The notes: generated by a model from the sequence alone, not told the origin. A stretch of 53,795 bases of DNA from an uncultured Clostridia bacterium (GCA_944393265.1 CALXZO010000002.1:69264-123058), one strand, 5' to 3'; counted from the first letter of the stretch, positions 26,777-37,039 are shown. Made by a program: numbers and translations.

Positions 26777-27406
26777 CTATTTAGAGTAGAATTCAACAAT
26801 CAAATGCTCTTGAACTGGTAAGTCAATTTCTTCTCTTGTTGGAAGAGCTACTATTTTTCCTGTTTTATTTTGTAAATCTGATTCAATCCATCCAGGAACT
26901 GGTCTACCACTCTCTGTTGATTCAATTATTTGCTTAAATATTTCTGAACCTGCGCTTGATTCTCTAACTTTTACAACGTCTCCAACTTTTGTTAAATATG
27001 ATGGAATATTTACTTTAATTCCATTTACCTCGAAATGACCATGTCTTACTAATTGTCTAGCTTGCGCTCTAGATGTTGCAAGCCCTAATCTATATACTAC
27101 GTTATCTAATCTGCTTTCAAGAATTTGAAGTAACTTAATACCTGTAACTTCTTTTGATCTTGCTGCTTCCTCAAAATATTTTCTAAATTGAGATTCCAAA
27201 ACACCATAAAATGATTTTGCTTTTTGCTTTTCTCTCATCTGCATGCCATATTCTGATTGCTTCTTTCTTTTTTGTCCGTGTTGACCTGGCGCATATGCTC
27301 TTCTTGTAAATGCACACTTGTCAGTATAACACCTAGAACCTTTTAGAAACAATTTCTCGCCCTCTCTACGGCAAATACGGCATGACTCTCCTGTATACCT
27401 TGCCAT
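26777..27406 (-). CDS. rpsD: 30S ribosomal protein S4
   Basis: Primary 16S-binding protein. It has the zinc-type N-terminus ([18 protein letters not shown], four Cys), [14 protein letters not shown] and an S4 domain ([20 protein letters not shown]). It is 209 aa, complete, in the alpha operon after rpsK. Confidence 0.97.
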   Translation of the reverse strand: MARYTGESCRICRREGEKLFLKGSRCYTDKCAFTRRAYAPGQHGQKRKKQSEYGMQMREKQKAKSFYGVLESQFRKYFEEAARSKEVTGIKLLQILESRLDNVVYRLGLATSRAQARQLVRHGHFEVNGIKVNIPSYLTKVGDVVKVRESSAGSEIFKQIIESTESGRPVPGWIESDLQNKTGKIVALPTREEIDLPVQEHLIVEFYSK

Positions 27407-27449
27407 TTATTTATTCATCCTTTCTAAAAATAATTTTCTAAAATTGATT

Positions 27450-27848
27450 TTACACTCTTCTTCTTTTTGGTGGTCTACAACCATTATGTGGAATAGGTGT
27501 AACATCTTTTATCATACTGATTTCAAGTCCTGTCGTTTGAAGTGCACGAATAGCTGCTTCTCTTCCAGCTCCTGGCCCTTTAACAAAAACTTCAACTGTT
27601 TTTAAGCCATGCTCCATAGCAGCCTTTGCTGCAGTTTCTGCTGCCATTTGTGATGCATATGGAGTACTCTTTCTTGAACCTTTAAATCCAAGTCCACCTG
27701 AACTTGCCCAAGAAATAGTGTTTCCTTGCACATCAGTAATTGTTACTATTGTATTATTGAAACTAGAGTGAATATGAGCTTGACCTTTTTCAATATTCTT
27801 ACGCTCTCTTCTTCTAGTCGTTGTTCTTTTAGCTTGTGTCTTAGCCAC
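27450..27848 (-). CDS. rpsK: 30S ribosomal protein S11
   Basis: Platform protein of the small subunit. [35 protein letters not shown] and the end [15 protein letters not shown] are diagnostic. It is 132 aa, between rpsM and rpsD. Confidence 0.97.
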   Translation of the reverse strand: MAKTQAKRTTTRRRERKNIEKGQAHIHSSFNNTIVTITDVQGNTISWASSGGLGFKGSRKSTPYASQMAAETAAKAAMEHGLKTVEVFVKGPGAGREAAIRALQTTGLEISMIKDVTPIPHNGCRPPKRRRV

Positions 27849-27863
27849 TATAATTCACCCTCC

Positions 27864-28235
27864 TTATTTCTTCTTATTTGCTACTAGTTTTCTTGGACCT
27901 TTTCTTGTTCTAGCATTAGTCTTCGTTCTTTGTCCTCTTACTGGCAAATTTTTTCTATGCCTAATTCCTCTGTAGCAACCAATTTCCATTAATCTTTTAA
28001 TATTTAAGGCTGTTTCTCTTCTTAAGTCGCCTTCTACTTTGTATCCTTCTTTGTCAATAACTTCCCTAATTTTTATTACTTCATCTTCCGTCAAATCTTT
28101 AACTCTAGTATCTGGATTTACACCAGCAACCGCTAGAATTTTATTTGAACTTGTTCTTCCTATACCATAGATATAAGTTAAGCCTATCTCGACTCTTTTT
28201 TCTCTTGGCAAGTCCACTCCTGCAATACGAGCCAT
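27864..28235 (-). CDS. rpsM: 30S ribosomal protein S13
   Basis: Head protein that contacts the P-site tRNA and bridges to the large subunit. [20 protein letters not shown] start, [11 protein letters not shown] and the basic tail [15 protein letters not shown] fit. It is 123 aa, after rpmJ. Confidence 0.97.
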   Translation of the reverse strand: MARIAGVDLPREKRVEIGLTYIYGIGRTSSNKILAVAGVNPDTRVKDLTEDEVIKIREVIDKEGYKVEGDLRRETALNIKRLMEIGCYRGIRHRKNLPVRGQRTKTNARTRKGPRKLVANKKK

Positions 28236-28304
28236 TTAAAAAATACACCTCCATAATTTTTTTACTTTTTATTTGTGGTTTTAACGAAGTGGTGAGTTCG
28301 CTAA

Positions 28305-28418
28305 TTAACCTTGACGTTGTTTATGCTTAGGGTTTTCGCATATAACTCTTACAACTTGTTTTCTTTTGATTATTTTGCATTTGTCACAAATCTTTTTTAC
28401 TGATGGTCTTACTTTCAT
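28305..28418 (-). CDS. rpmJ: 50S ribosomal protein L36
   Basis: 37-aa protein, [20 protein letters not shown] to NPKHKQRQG, with the zinc ligands Cys, Cys, Cys and His of the metal-binding form. GGAGGG lies 9 bases upstream of the ATG at 28418. Order infA-rpmJ-rpsM is conserved. Confidence 0.95.
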   Translation of the reverse strand: MKVRPSVKKICDKCKIIKRKQVVRVICENPKHKQRQG

Positions 28419-28500
28419 TTTGCATTTCCCTCCTTAAATATAAGCCAGTTTTATATATATATTCCTTCTTTTGTTAATAAAAGAAGGTTGCCGCGCAAAT

Positions 28501-28719
28501 TTATTTGCCTCTCCAAATTATCCTTCCACGGTTAAGATCATATGGTGATAACTCAAGTTTCACCTTATCTCCAGGCAATATTCTTATGAAGTTCATTCGA
28601 AGTTTTCCAGAAATATGGGCATGCAATTTATGACCATTTTCTAACTCTACTATAAATTCTGTATTTGGTAGTGCTTCTACCACAGTTCCTTCAACTTCTA
28701 TTATATCTTCCTTAGACAT
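28501..28719 (-). CDS. infA: Translation initiation factor IF-1
   Basis: 72-aa OB-fold factor that sits in the A site during initiation. [40 protein letters not shown] and the end RGRIIWRGK match. It lies 11 bases after the KOW gene. Confidence 0.97.
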   Translation of the reverse strand: MSKEDIIEVEGTVVEALPNTEFIVELENGHKLHAHISGKLRMNFIRILPGDKVKLELSPYDLNRGRIIWRGK

Positions 28720-28730
28720 TGCTCTTCCTC

Positions 28731-28998
28731 CTATATATTCTTTCGAACCTCTTTTAAAGCTTTCTTTACATCTTGGTTCGATATTTTCTTTCCACTAGTT
28801 ATCTTTTCAGCAATAGATTCGATATAAAATTCTGTCATTTCCACATGCTTAATTTTCTTTCTTTTAGGTCGTTCTACCTTCCTCATTGTCCCGTCCACTA
28901 ATGATACATATTTTTCATCTGCTTCTACCACTATAAAGTACATTCCAGAATCTCGCCCCATTGTAGAAGTTACAACCTCTCCAACCTGTATTCCGCAA
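28731..28998 (-). CDS. KOW-domain RNA-binding protein with a +1 shift at codon 2
   Basis: Small L14e/KOW-type protein commonly encoded between map and infA in Firmicutes. The core is [20 protein letters not shown], then [20 protein letters not shown]. The ATG at 28961 would cut off the first KOW strand. Upstream in the correct frame, the only candidate is TTG at 28998 followed directly by CGG (28993-28995); skipping C gives [14 protein letters not shown] lies 11 bases before TTG. 88 aa results. Less certain than other shift sites, because the TTG start is inferred. Confidence 0.7.
28993..28995 (-). other. CGG +1 frameshift site 10 (CGGA), probable
   Basis: CGG directly after the presumed TTG start. 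C skip gives GGA and then IQVGEVV. Confidence 0.6.
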
Positions 28999-29174
28999 TT
29001 TTATATCAACCTTTCTTTGTTTATACTAGCCCAAAGGCCATTTTCTAACTCAATAAGTATACAATGTTTTAACTGATATGTCAATATTTTTCAGCTGTTT
29101 TCCAAAAATAAATTGTATCCCAAACCACTTCTCATAAATATGATGCCGGTATTAGTATTTTTTCAGAAATATGC

Positions 29175-29936
29175 CTATAATATTGTTAGTACTTCAGCTT
29201 CACTATTAGTGATAAGTACAGTGTTCTCATAATGAGCAGATAATTTCCCGTCTGCTGTTATAACAGTCCAACCATCTGGTTGTTCTATAATTCCACTTTT
29301 CCCTTCATTTATCATGGGTTCAATAGCAAGTGTCATACCAGCCTCCAGTCTTGCCCCTCTACCAGGTTTTCCATAATTAGGGACTCCCGGTTCCTCATGC
29401 ATTTTTGTACCAATTCCATGTCCTTGGTATTCTTTTACCACTGAGAACCCAGCTCTTTCAACAGTCATTTGAATAGCATGTGAAATATCTGATATTCTAT
29501 TTCCAACAGTAGCCATTTTTATTCCTTCAAAAAAACTTTCTTCCGCTACTTCAACAAGTCTATATGCATTTTGGCTTCCTCTTCCGACCACATAACTTCT
29601 CGTTGCATCACCAAAGAAACCATCTTTATCTGCAACTAAATCTACACTAACTAAATCTCCATCTTTTAGTACTCTATTGCTTGGTATTCCATGTATTACC
29701 TCATCATTTACAGAAATGCAAGCTGCTGCTGGAAATGGATTACGAGAACCATGTGGATAGCCTTTACATGAGGCATTTGCTCCATTTTCTATAAATACTC
29801 TCTCTGCAATATCATTTATTTCCATAGTCGTAATTCCGACTTTGATAGCTTTCTTTATTTCTTCATGCGCAAGTGCTACAATCCTACATGCTTCACGCAT
29901 TTTTTTTATTTCTTTTTCATTTTTTATTGTTATCAT
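29175..29936 (-). CDS. map: Methionine aminopeptidase, type I
   Basis: Removes the initiator Met from new proteins. Metal ligands are visible in VSVDLVADKDGFFGDATRSY (two Asp), the GHGIGTKMHEEPGVPNYG region (His, Glu) and EPMINEG (Glu); HGIPS holds the substrate His. It is 253 aa, first gene of the map-KOW-infA-rpmJ-alpha transcription unit, with its own promoter at 29970-29998. Confidence 0.96.
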   Translation of the reverse strand: MITIKNEKEIKKMREACRIVALAHEEIKKAIKVGITTMEINDIAERVFIENGANASCKGYPHGSRNPFPAAACISVNDEVIHGIPSNRVLKDGDLVSVDLVADKDGFFGDATRSYVVGRGSQNAYRLVEVAEESFFEGIKMATVGNRISDISHAIQMTVERAGFSVVKEYQGHGIGTKMHEEPGVPNYGKPGRGARLEAGMTLAIEPMINEGKSGIIEQPDGWTVITADGKLSAHYENTVLITNSEAEVLTIL

Positions 29937-29969
29937 TATTAACCTTCTTCCTATTTTTCACTAATAGAG

Positions 29970-29998
29970 ATTATACTACAGCTAGGCCTTTCCGTCAA
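29970..29998 (-). promoter_or_regulatory. Strong sigma-A promoter of map-infA-alpha unit
   Basis: Minus strand TTGACG, 17-base spacer, TATAAT. Confidence 0.85.
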
Positions 29999-30039
29999 TT
30001 TATAGGCTATAAAAATTAAATGTATAAATGGCTAAAAAA

Positions 30040-30068
30040 ACAAGAAACCTTGTTATCAGTTTCTTGCC
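30040..30068 (-). terminator. Terminator after adk
   Basis: CAAGAAAC/GTTTCTTG stem, preceded on the plus strand by an A-run and so followed by T on the minus strand. Confidence 0.75.
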
Positions 30069-30089
30069 AAATTTTCTTTTATTATCATG

Positions 30090-30746
30090 TTATCCTTCTA
30101 GTTCTGCTTTTACCAAAGCAATAGTATCAGACAATTCTTGTTGCCCAATTACTGTTGATAATAACCCTTTTTCTTTATAGTATTCTATCAAAGGCTCTGT
30201 TTGTGCGTGATAAACCGCCAATCTATTTGAAACAGTTTCTTCATTGTCATCATCTCTTTTAAACAATTTTGAGCCACACTTATCGCAAATTCCTTCTTGC
30301 TTCGGAGGATTATCTCTCAAATTGTAAATTTCCTTACAATCTGGATTCTCACATGTTCTCCTGTTTATAGCTCTAGCCATTATTTCTTCATCTGGGACAT
30401 GTAAATTTATAACTTTGTCAATTTTTATACCATTTAAATTCAAATACTTCTCTAACGCTTCAGCTTGTTCCAATGTTCTTGGAAAACCATCTAACAAGAA
30501 ACCATTTTCCTTACAGTCATTTTCTTCAAGCCTAGAAGTTAAAAGATCTATTACTAATTCATCTGGCACTAATTTGCCCTGATCCATATATTCTTTAGCT
30601 TTCTTTCCAAGCTCAGTTCCTTCTGAAATATTTTTTCTAAAAATGTCTCCTGTTGAAATATGTGGCACATTATAGTCCTTTGTAATCCATTTGCATTGTG
30701 AACCTTTCCCACTTCCTGGTGCACCAAGTATTATTAATCTTTTCAT
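30090..30746 (-). CDS. adk: Adenylate kinase
   Basis: Balances AMP, ADP and ATP. P-loop GAPGSGKGSQC, NMP-binding STGDIFRKNI and GFPRTLEQAEAL; the lid has four cysteines (CENPDC and CDKCGSKLF), the zinc form typical of Gram-positive bacteria. It is 218 aa. It lies after secY in the ribosomal cluster but has a separate promoter. Confidence 0.97.
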   Translation of the reverse strand: MKRLIILGAPGSGKGSQCKWITKDYNVPHISTGDIFRKNISEGTELGKKAKEYMDQGKLVPDELVIDLLTSRLEENDCKENGFLLDGFPRTLEQAEALEKYLNLNGIKIDKVINLHVPDEEIMARAINRRTCENPDCKEIYNLRDNPPKQEGICDKCGSKLFKRDDDNEETVSNRLAVYHAQTEPLIEYYKEKGLLSTVIGQQELSDTIALVKAELEG

Positions 30747-30781
30747 ATTCTACCTCCATAAAACGTATTTTTACACTCATC

Positions 30782-30810
30782 AGTATATAATATATTTTTA
30801 TTTTTATCAA
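30782..30810 (-). promoter_or_regulatory. Sigma-A promoter of adk
   Basis: Minus strand TTGATA, 17-base spacer, TATACT. Confidence 0.75.
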
Positions 30811-30868
30811 TGCACAATATGATGTTTAGTAGTATTTTATATCTTTAAGTTTAAAGATTCGACAAAAA

Positions 30869-31007
30869 CAATGAAAATCTAAAAATCAAATATTTTTGAT
30901 TTTCATATGTTGAGCAAAGCTCGATTTTAAATATGAAATTTTTGTTGTTTCATACGGGAAGCATTTAGTATACAATTTGTTAGTTTTTCATTACTTCCTT
31001 ATGAAAT
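30869..31007 (+). repeat. Dispersed intergenic repeat, copy 4
   Basis: Near-complete copy between secY and adk, with AGCAAAGCTCGA, AATTTTTGTTGTTTCATACG and ATTACTTCCTTATGAAAT. Confidence 0.88.
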
Positions 31008-31012
31008 AAAAA

Positions 31013-31065
31013 TTGCACCTGCAAATGTTAAACTTTTTTGCTTAACATTTGTGGTGCAACTTTAG
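31013..31065 (-). terminator. Terminator after secY
   Basis: TTGCACC...GGTGCAA with inner CAAATGTTAA/TTAACATTTG pairing. It ends the S10-spc transcript before adk. Confidence 0.8.
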
Positions 31066-31079
31066 ATAAAGAATATTTA

Positions 31080-32429
31080 TTATTCTAAAAATCCTTTATA
31101 ATGTCTTGTCAACATTTGAGATTCCAACTGCTTAATCGTTTCAAGCGCAACACCTACAACGATTAATATAGCTGTTCCTCCAAATGAAATCGAAAGCCCC
31201 ATAAACTGTGTTAATATCGGTAATACTGCAATTATTGCAAGGAATATTGAGCCAAACATTGTAAGATATGAAACAATTTCTCTTAAATATTCCTCTGTTG
31301 GTTTTCCAGATCTTATTCCTGGTATAAAGCCACCATTCTTTTTAAGGTTATTTGCAACATCTTTCGGATTAAAAGCCATACCTAATGTATAGAAGAACGT
31401 GAAGAATACGATTAATGCTACGTATATTAAGATATGTAATAGTCCATACCCTAGAACACTCCAATTAAGCGTACTCGTTGCTGCGTCCCATAGACCACCT
31501 GTTTGAAGAGTGGTAAATCCAAATACTTTGTATACAGCTGCCCAAAAACCTGTTTCATTAGCAATATTACTATTGATTAATTGAAGTATTATTACTGGTA
31601 TTTGCATAAATGACATTGCAAAGATAACTGGCATTACTCCGGCCATCGCAGGTTTTAATGGTATATGTGTATTTTGACCACTATACATCTTCCTGCCAAC
31701 TACCCTTTTGGCGTACTGAACAGGAACTCTTCTTTCTGCTTCAGTTACCCAAACAACACCTGCAATTAGTACAATTGCTCCTATTAATACTGCAATTACC
31801 GTTATTATTCCTTTTGCTCCCCATCCCACAGCTACTTCATATAAATATTCTGCTGCAGAAGGTAATCCTGAAATAATACCTGCAAAAATTAGAAGTGATA
31901 TTCCATTTCCAATTCCTTTTGTGGTAAGTTGTTCTGCAATCCACATCAAAAGAGTGGAACCAGTTGCAAGTGATAATACAAATAACATTGGTGATAACGC
32001 TGAATCAGATAAAAATACACCGCTACCTCTATACATCATATACACTCCAAATGATTCTATCGCCGCAAGCACAACTGACAAATATCTTGTATAACGAGAT
32101 ATCTTCGCCCTACCATTTTCTTCTTTAGATAATTCCTCTAAAGATGGAATAGCATATGTAAGTAACTGCAATACAATTGATGCTGTAATATATGGGCTAA
32201 TTGAAAGAGCGAATATTGAGAACGTAGAAAATGCGCCACCAGTTATTATATTAACTGTGTTTAATAGTGCATTTGATGACGAATTTGCTACTAACCCCAA
32301 TATTTCTGCATCTACTCCTGGAGCTGTTATAACACAACCAAATCTAAATATTGCTAGAAGAAGTACTGTATATAGCATTTTCTTTCTAAGCTCTGGAAGC
32401 TTCCAAGCATTAATTAGCGTTTTAAACAC
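31080..32429 (-). CDS. secY: Protein translocase subunit SecY
   Basis: Channel of the Sec pathway. Ten hydrophobic segments; TAPGVD start region, IAEQLTTKGIGNGISLLIFAG, the cytosolic loop ERRVPVQYAKR and NPKDVANNLKKNGGFIPGIR are family motifs. It is 449 aa with a GTG start directly after the rplO stop, so translation is coupled. Confidence 0.97.
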   Translation of the reverse strand: MFKTLINAWKLPELRKKMLYTVLLLAIFRFGCVITAPGVDAEILGLVANSSSNALLNTVNIITGGAFSTFSIFALSISPYITASIVLQLLTYAIPSLEELSKEENGRAKISRYTRYLSVVLAAIESFGVYMMYRGSGVFLSDSALSPMLFVLSLATGSTLLMWIAEQLTTKGIGNGISLLIFAGIISGLPSAAEYLYEVAVGWGAKGIITVIAVLIGAIVLIAGVVWVTEAERRVPVQYAKRVVGRKMYSGQNTHIPLKPAMAGVMPVIFAMSFMQIPVIILQLINSNIANETGFWAAVYKVFGFTTLQTGGLWDAATSTLNWSVLGYGLLHILIYVALIVFFTFFYTLGMAFNPKDVANNLKKNGGFIPGIRSGKPTEEYLREIVSYLTMFGSIFLAIIAVLPILTQFMGLSISFGGTAILIVVGVALETIKQLESQMLTRHYKGFLE

Positions 32430-32870
32430 TTACACCACCTCAACCTTTCCTCCAGCAGCTTTGATTTTCTCCTCGGCTGTTTTAGTAACTCTAGCTGCCT
32501 TTACATTTAGTTTTTTAGTTAATGTTCCATTTCCTAAGATAACTATTCCATCGTTTACTTTTTTTATTACTCCTGCCTCTAAAAGTGTTTCAGCTGTAAT
32601 TTCTTTTACACCTTCAACTTTTTCAAGCATATCAAGAGTAACTTCTGTATAAACTTTAGAACCTCTATTATTAAAACCTCTCTTTGGAATTCTTCTGAAC
32701 AAAGGCATTTGACCACCTTCGAATCCTGGTCTTACTCCACCGCCACTTCTAGCTTTTTGACCTTTGTGTCCTTTTCCAGAGGTTTTTCCTAAACCTGAAC
32801 CAATACCTCTACCAACTCTTTTCCTAGTTTGTTTTGAACCAGGTGCTGGTCTTAATTCATCAAGTTTCAT
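32430..32870 (-). CDS. rplO: 50S ribosomal protein L15
   Basis: [20 protein letters not shown], the Gly-rich [20 protein letters not shown] and [17 protein letters not shown] are diagnostic. The ATG at 32870 is chosen because GGAGGTG lies 8 bases upstream. 146 aa. It follows rpsE directly; rpmD (L30), usually in between, is absent. Confidence 0.96.
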   Translation of the reverse strand: MKLDELRPAPGSKQTRKRVGRGIGSGLGKTSGKGHKGQKARSGGGVRPGFEGGQMPLFRRIPKRGFNNRGSKVYTEVTLDMLEKVEGVKEITAETLLEAGVIKKVNDGIVILGNGTLTKKLNVKAARVTKTAEEKIKAAGGKVEVV

Positions 32871-32931
32871 CTTTCTGCACCTCCTTTTATTCTTCAATAA
32901 TTATAACCATATAGATAATTTTAAATATATA

Positions 32932-33423
32932 TTATAAAATTTCTTCTACTTTCTTTCCTCTTAATTTTGCAACTTCTTCTGCTGTTCTCATTTCTGAAAG
33001 CGCCTTCATTGTTGCATACACAGCATTTCTAGGATTATTCGAACCTAAATTTTTTGTTCTAATATTCTTATATCCTGCAAGCTCTAAAACTGATCTAGCA
33101 GCACCACCAGCTATAAGTCCAGTACCTTCACTGGCTGGCTTAAGCAAAACTTTACCAGCACCAAATGTACCAATTGATTCATGTGGTATAGTATCATTTA
33201 CTATTGGAACTTCAGTGATATTCTTTTTAGCATCTTCAATAGCTTTTTTGATTGCGTCTGGAACCTCTGCAGCCTTACCATTACCAACTCCAACATGTCC
33301 AGCACCGTCTCCAACAACGACAAGGGCACTAAATCTAAAAGTTCTACCACCTTTAACAACTTTAGCGACTCTGTTAATTGCAACGACTTTTTCTTGAAGA
33401 TCTAATGTATTTGCATCTATCAT
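32932..33423 (-). CDS. rpsE: 30S ribosomal protein S5
   Basis: Fidelity-related small-subunit protein. [38 protein letters not shown] and [16 protein letters not shown] fit. It is 163 aa, between rplR and rplO. Confidence 0.97.
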   Translation of the reverse strand: MIDANTLDLQEKVVAINRVAKVVKGGRTFRFSALVVVGDGAGHVGVGNGKAAEVPDAIKKAIEDAKKNITEVPIVNDTIPHESIGTFGAGKVLLKPASEGTGLIAGGAARSVLELAGYKNIRTKNLGSNNPRNAVYATMKALSEMRTAEEVAKLRGKKVEEIL

Positions 33424-33441
33424 TTTATTTACTCCTTTCTC

Positions 33442-33801
33442 CTAAAATTCTAATCCGCCTTCACGTGCAGCTTCAGCTAAGGCTTTAACTTTTCCGTGAT
33501 ATATATATCCGCCTCTATCAAATACAACAACTTTGATTCCAGCTTTAGTAGCTCTCTTAGCAATTAGCTCTCCAACTTCTTTAGCCGCTTCAATGTTACT
33601 TGCTTTCGTCTTTACTTCTTTATCTAATGTCGAAGCTTGGGCCAAAGTTTTTCCATTAACATCGTCTATAAGTTGCGCATATATTCCTTTTAAGCTTCTA
33701 TATACACTTAGTCTTGGACGTTCAGGAGTACCACTAATTTTTCTGCGAACTCTTTTATGTCTTCTTATTCTCGTCTCATTTTTAGACTGTTTGTTTATCA
33801 C
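33442..33801 (-). CDS. rplR: 50S ribosomal protein L18
   Basis: 5S rRNA-binding protein. [36 protein letters not shown] and [20 protein letters not shown] are typical. It is 119 aa with a GTG start. Confidence 0.97.
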   Translation of the reverse strand: MINKQSKNETRIRRHKRVRRKISGTPERPRLSVYRSLKGIYAQLIDDVNGKTLAQASTLDKEVKTKASNIEAAKEVGELIAKRATKAGIKVVVFDRGGYIYHGKVKALAEAAREGGLEF

Positions 33802-33838
33802 TTAAATCTCTCTCCCTTCTTTAAACTTCTAATTAGAA

Positions 33839-34375
33839 TTATTTTTTACCCATCTTTCCTTCTTTTCTAATAATTCTTTCTCCAACATATTTGATACCTT
33901 TTCCTTTATAAGGCTCTGGAGGTCTAACTTTTCTAATTTCAGCTGTAAGCTGACCAACAGCCTCCTTATCAATACCAGTAACAATTATACTTGTTTGAGT
34001 AGGAGCTTCTATCTTTATATCTCCTCTGTCTTCAAACTCAACTGTATGAGAAAATCCCATATTCATTATTAGTTTGTTACCTTGTTTTTGAACTCTATAA
34101 CCAACGCCATTTACTTCAAGTTCTTTTTTGAAACCTTCTGTAACTCCAATAATCATGTTATTAAGAAGAGTTCTTGTTAGACCTTGAAGCGAATTTTGTG
34201 ATTCGTCTTTCATTTCAATTTTTATAACACCAGCTTCTTGATTAATAATCATATCTTTATGTAATTGCTTTGTTAAAGTTCCTTTTGGGCCTTTAACTGT
34301 AACAAGATTATTTTCATCAATTTTTACTTCTACACCAGCTGGTACAGTTATAGGTTGTTTTCCTATTCTTGACAT
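33839..34375 (-). CDS. rplF: 50S ribosomal protein L6
   Basis: MSRIGKQPITVPAGVEV, VKGPKGTL and the end region RKVRPPEPYKGKGIKYVGE mark L6. It is 178 aa, between rpsH and rplR in normal order. Confidence 0.97.
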   Translation of the reverse strand: MSRIGKQPITVPAGVEVKIDENNLVTVKGPKGTLTKQLHKDMIINQEAGVIKIEMKDESQNSLQGLTRTLLNNMIIGVTEGFKKELEVNGVGYRVQKQGNKLIMNMGFSHTVEFEDRGDIKIEAPTQTSIIVTGIDKEAVGQLTAEIRKVRPPEPYKGKGIKYVGERIIRKEGKMGKK

Positions 34376-34431
34376 TTTATTTTACTCCTTTCTTCAAAAT
34401 ATATCGCTTCACTAAATTTCAGAATATTTAG

Positions 34432-34827
34432 TTACCAAATAAACGCAAGAACTTCTCCTCCGATACCTTCTTTACGCGCCTTTTTGTCTGTCATAATTCC
34501 TTTTGAAGTAGAAATTAGCGCAATTCCAATTCCACCTAGGACTCTTGGCAACTCATCTTTATTAGCATATACCCTTAGACCTGGCTTGCTAATTCTTTTT
34601 AATCCTGTAATAACTTTTTGTTTATTAACATATTTTAAAGATATTCTAAGCATTCCTTGTGCACTATCTTCTATTTCTTCAAACGATTTGATATATCCTT
34701 CTTCCAATAAAATTTCAGCTATCGACTTCTTTAATTTTGATGAAGGTACATCAACAGTCTCATGTCTTTGCGTGTTTGCATTTCTAATTCTTGTTAGCAT
34801 ATCTGCAATTGGATCAGTAATGTTCAT
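34432..34827 (-). CDS. rpsH: 30S ribosomal protein S8
   Basis: [20 protein letters not shown] start, [20 protein letters not shown] and [19 protein letters not shown] end are diagnostic. It is 131 aa. S8 is the known translational regulator of spc operons in other bacteria. An inverted repeat precedes it. Confidence 0.97.
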   Translation of the reverse strand: MNITDPIADMLTRIRNANTQRHETVDVPSSKLKKSIAEILLEEGYIKSFEEIEDSAQGMLRISLKYVNKQKVITGLKRISKPGLRVYANKDELPRVLGGIGIALISTSKGIMTDKKARKEGIGGEVLAFIW

Positions 34828-34859
34828 TTACCCTACTCCTTTCATTTTAGATTTTAGAA

Positions 34860-34930
34860 ATTAGAGATTAGATTCCCTATTTCCAATTTTCTATTATTTA
34901 CTTTCGAGCATCTAACGTCTAATCTCTAAT
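34860..34930. repeat. 13-bp inverted repeat between rpsN and rpsH
   Basis: ATTAGAGATTAGA (34860-34872) and TCTAATCTCTAAT (34918-34930), with a third, partial arm near 34978. It lies in an unusually long (164-base) gap within the spc operon. Confidence 0.6.
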
Positions 34931-34991
34931 GCTCTATTATTTTTAATTTATTTTATAAAAATTTTTGGGGTTTTAGCTTCTAATCTCATCA

Positions 34992-35177
34992 TTACCAGCT
35001 TGCCTTTTTTACACCTGGTATTTGACCTTTATGAGCTAGTTCTCTAAAGCAAATCCTACATATCCCAAACTTACGAATGTATCCATGTGGTCTGCCACAT
35101 AGTTTACATCTGTTGTAATATCTAGTACTAAACTTTGGAGTTAACTTTTGCTTTGCAATCATAGATTTTTTTGCCAT
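34992..35177 (-). CDS. rpsN: 30S ribosomal protein S14, zinc form
   Basis: 61-aa type Z form with [20 protein letters not shown], where four cysteines bind zinc, and the end [11 protein letters not shown]. It is between rplE and rpsH. Confidence 0.97.
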   Translation of the reverse strand: MAKKSMIAKQKLTPKFSTRYYNRCKLCGRPHGYIRKFGICRICFRELAHKGQIPGVKKASW

Positions 35178-35188
35178 GGTTTACCTCC

Positions 35189-35728
35189 TTATTTTGAAAA
35201 TGGCATGCCAAGAAGTTTCAATAGCTCTCTTGCTTCTTCATCAGTCTTAGCTGTTGTAACAAAGATAACATCCATTCCTCTTATTTTATCGATTTTATCA
35301 TATTCAATTTCAGGGAATATTAATTGTTCTTTTACTCCTAAAGAATAATTTCCTCTTCCATCAAAAGAATTTGGAGATAATCCTCTGAAATCTCTTACTC
35401 TTGGAAGTGCAGCTGTTATTAATCTTTCTGTAAAGTCATACATTTTAGTATTTCTTAATGTAACTTTACAACCAATTTCCATTCCTTCCCTTATCTTAAA
35501 ACCAGCAATAGACTTTTTAGCCTTTGTAGCAACAGGCTTTTGCCCAGTAATAATACTTAAATCTCTCATTGCATTCTCAAGCGCCTTCGCATTTTCACGA
35601 ACATCACTAACGCCCATGTTAATAACTACCTTTTCAAGTTTTGGCACTTGCATTACTGATTTATAATTAAATTTTTTCATTAATTCAGGAACAACTTCAT
35701 TTTTATATTTTTCTTTTAAATTTGACAT
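35189..35728 (-). CDS. rplE: 50S ribosomal protein L5
   Basis: 5S rRNA-binding protein. [40 protein letters not shown] and [20 protein letters not shown] fit. It is 179 aa, after rplX. Confidence 0.97.
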   Translation of the reverse strand: MSNLKEKYKNEVVPELMKKFNYKSVMQVPKLEKVVINMGVSDVRENAKALENAMRDLSIITGQKPVATKAKKSIAGFKIREGMEIGCKVTLRNTKMYDFTERLITAALPRVRDFRGLSPNSFDGRGNYSLGVKEQLIFPEIEYDKIDKIRGMDVIFVTTAKTDEEARELLKLLGMPFSK

Positions 35729-35745
35729 TAGAATTACCTCCTTTC

Positions 35746-36063
35746 TTATTTAATTTCTTCTCCACACTTAGTGCATATTCTAGCTTTTTTTCCATCTTTT
35801 TTTACTTCAACTCTTGTTCTTCTTCCTGTTCCACATTTTGAACAATACAAGTTTACTTTAGATGCATTTATTGCTACTTCTGCTTTTATTAATCCTCCTG
35901 GCTCTCCGGCTTTTCTAGGTTTTACGTGTTTTGTTCTAATATTTACACCTTCAACTAATACCTTATTCTCTTTTGGACTAGCTGTTAACACCTTACCTTT
36001 TTTACCTTTATCTACGCCTGAGTTTACCATTACGGTATCACCTTTTTTTACGTGCATACCCAT
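35746..36063 (-). CDS. rplX: 50S ribosomal protein L24
   Basis: Early assembly protein with a KOW domain ([20 protein letters not shown]) and [20 protein letters not shown]. The C-terminus holds a [16 protein letters not shown] zinc-ribbon-like part. It is 105 aa. Confidence 0.97.
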   Translation of the reverse strand: MGMHVKKGDTVMVNSGVDKGKKGKVLTASPKENKVLVEGVNIRTKHVKPRKAGEPGGLIKAEVAINASKVNLYCSKCGTGRRTRVEVKKDGKKARICTKCGEEIK

Positions 36064-36106
36064 TTATTCTTTACACCTACCTTTTCTAAGATTTATATCT
36101 CATGTT

Positions 36107-36475
36107 TTATAAAACTTCTGGTGCAAGTGATATTATTTTCATATAATCCTTATCTCTTAATTCTCTTGCAACCGGTCCAAATATACGTGTTCCTCTTGGA
36201 TTCTTATCTTCCTTGATAATAACAGCAGCATTATCATCAAATTTTATGTAAGAACCATCTGGCCTTTGAAGACCTCTTTTGCTTCTTACAATAACCGCTT
36301 TAACAACTTCGCCCTTTTTAACCATTCCGCCTGGTGCAACGCTTTTAACAGAAGCAACAATAACATCGCCGATATTAGCTGTTTTTCTATAAGAACCACC
36401 TAAGCATCTGATACACATTAATTCTTTTGCGCCAGTATTGTCTGCGACTTTAAGTCTTGTTTGTTGTTGTATCAT
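36107..36475 (-). CDS. rplN: 50S ribosomal protein L14
   Basis: [20 protein letters not shown] start, [28 protein letters not shown] and [20 protein letters not shown] are diagnostic. It is 122 aa. Confidence 0.97.
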   Translation of the reverse strand: MIQQQTRLKVADNTGAKELMCIRCLGGSYRKTANIGDVIVASVKSVAPGGMVKKGEVVKAVIVRSKRGLQRPDGSYIKFDDNAAVIIKEDKNPRGTRIFGPVARELRDKDYMKIISLAPEVL

Positions 36476-36534
36476 AGGTCTTTACTCCTTTCCAAAAATG
36501 TATTAATACATATTTTATTTTTATCAATAAATCA

Positions 36535-36795
36535 TTATTTAGCTTTCTCTACAATCTCTACAAGTCTCCATCTTTTATCTTTTGATAAAGGTCTTGTTTC
36601 CATAACCTTAACAGTATCTCCGATTTGGCATTCGTTATTTTCGTCATGTGCTTTTAGTTTGAATGTTCTTTTCATGATTTTGCCATATAATGGATGTTTG
36701 TAGCTTGTTTGAACTGCTACAACAACTGTTTTATCCATCTTGTCACTTATAACTTTACCAACTCTTGTCTTTCTTAAAGCTCTTTCTTCAGCCAT
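36535..36795 (-). CDS. rpsQ: 30S ribosomal protein S17
   Basis: OB-fold protein: [31 protein letters not shown] and [20 protein letters not shown]. It is 86 aa. Confidence 0.96.
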   Translation of the reverse strand: MAEERALRKTRVGKVISDKMDKTVVVAVQTSYKHPLYGKIMKRTFKLKAHDENNECQIGDTVKVMETRPLSKDKRWRLVEIVEKAK

Positions 36796-36835
36796 CTTTT
36801 TTCTCCTTTCCTTAGGATTATTAAATTATTAGGAC

Positions 36836-37039
36836 TTACTCAGCCTCTTCTTTCAACTCTTTCTCTCTAAGAATCGTTTTAATTCTAGCAATATCTTTCT
36901 TTGTACTCTTTATTTTCATCGGATTGTTTAATCCATTTGTAGCTAATTGAAATCTTAATTTAAATAATTCAGATTTTAATTCTACTAATTCTTTTTCTAA
37001 ATCCGATGAAGTCATATTTCTGTAATCATTAGCCTTCAT
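36836..37039 (-). CDS. rpmC: 50S ribosomal protein L29
   Basis: 67-aa two-helix protein at the tunnel exit: [20 protein letters not shown] and [20 protein letters not shown]. The start at 37039 is chosen because the longer ORF begins inside rplP; AAGGTGGTGA is the binding site. The start overlaps the end of rplP by 11 bases. Confidence 0.94.
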   Translation of the reverse strand: MKANDYRNMTSSDLEKELVELKSELFKLRFQLATNGLNNPMKIKSTKKDIARIKTILREKELKEEAE

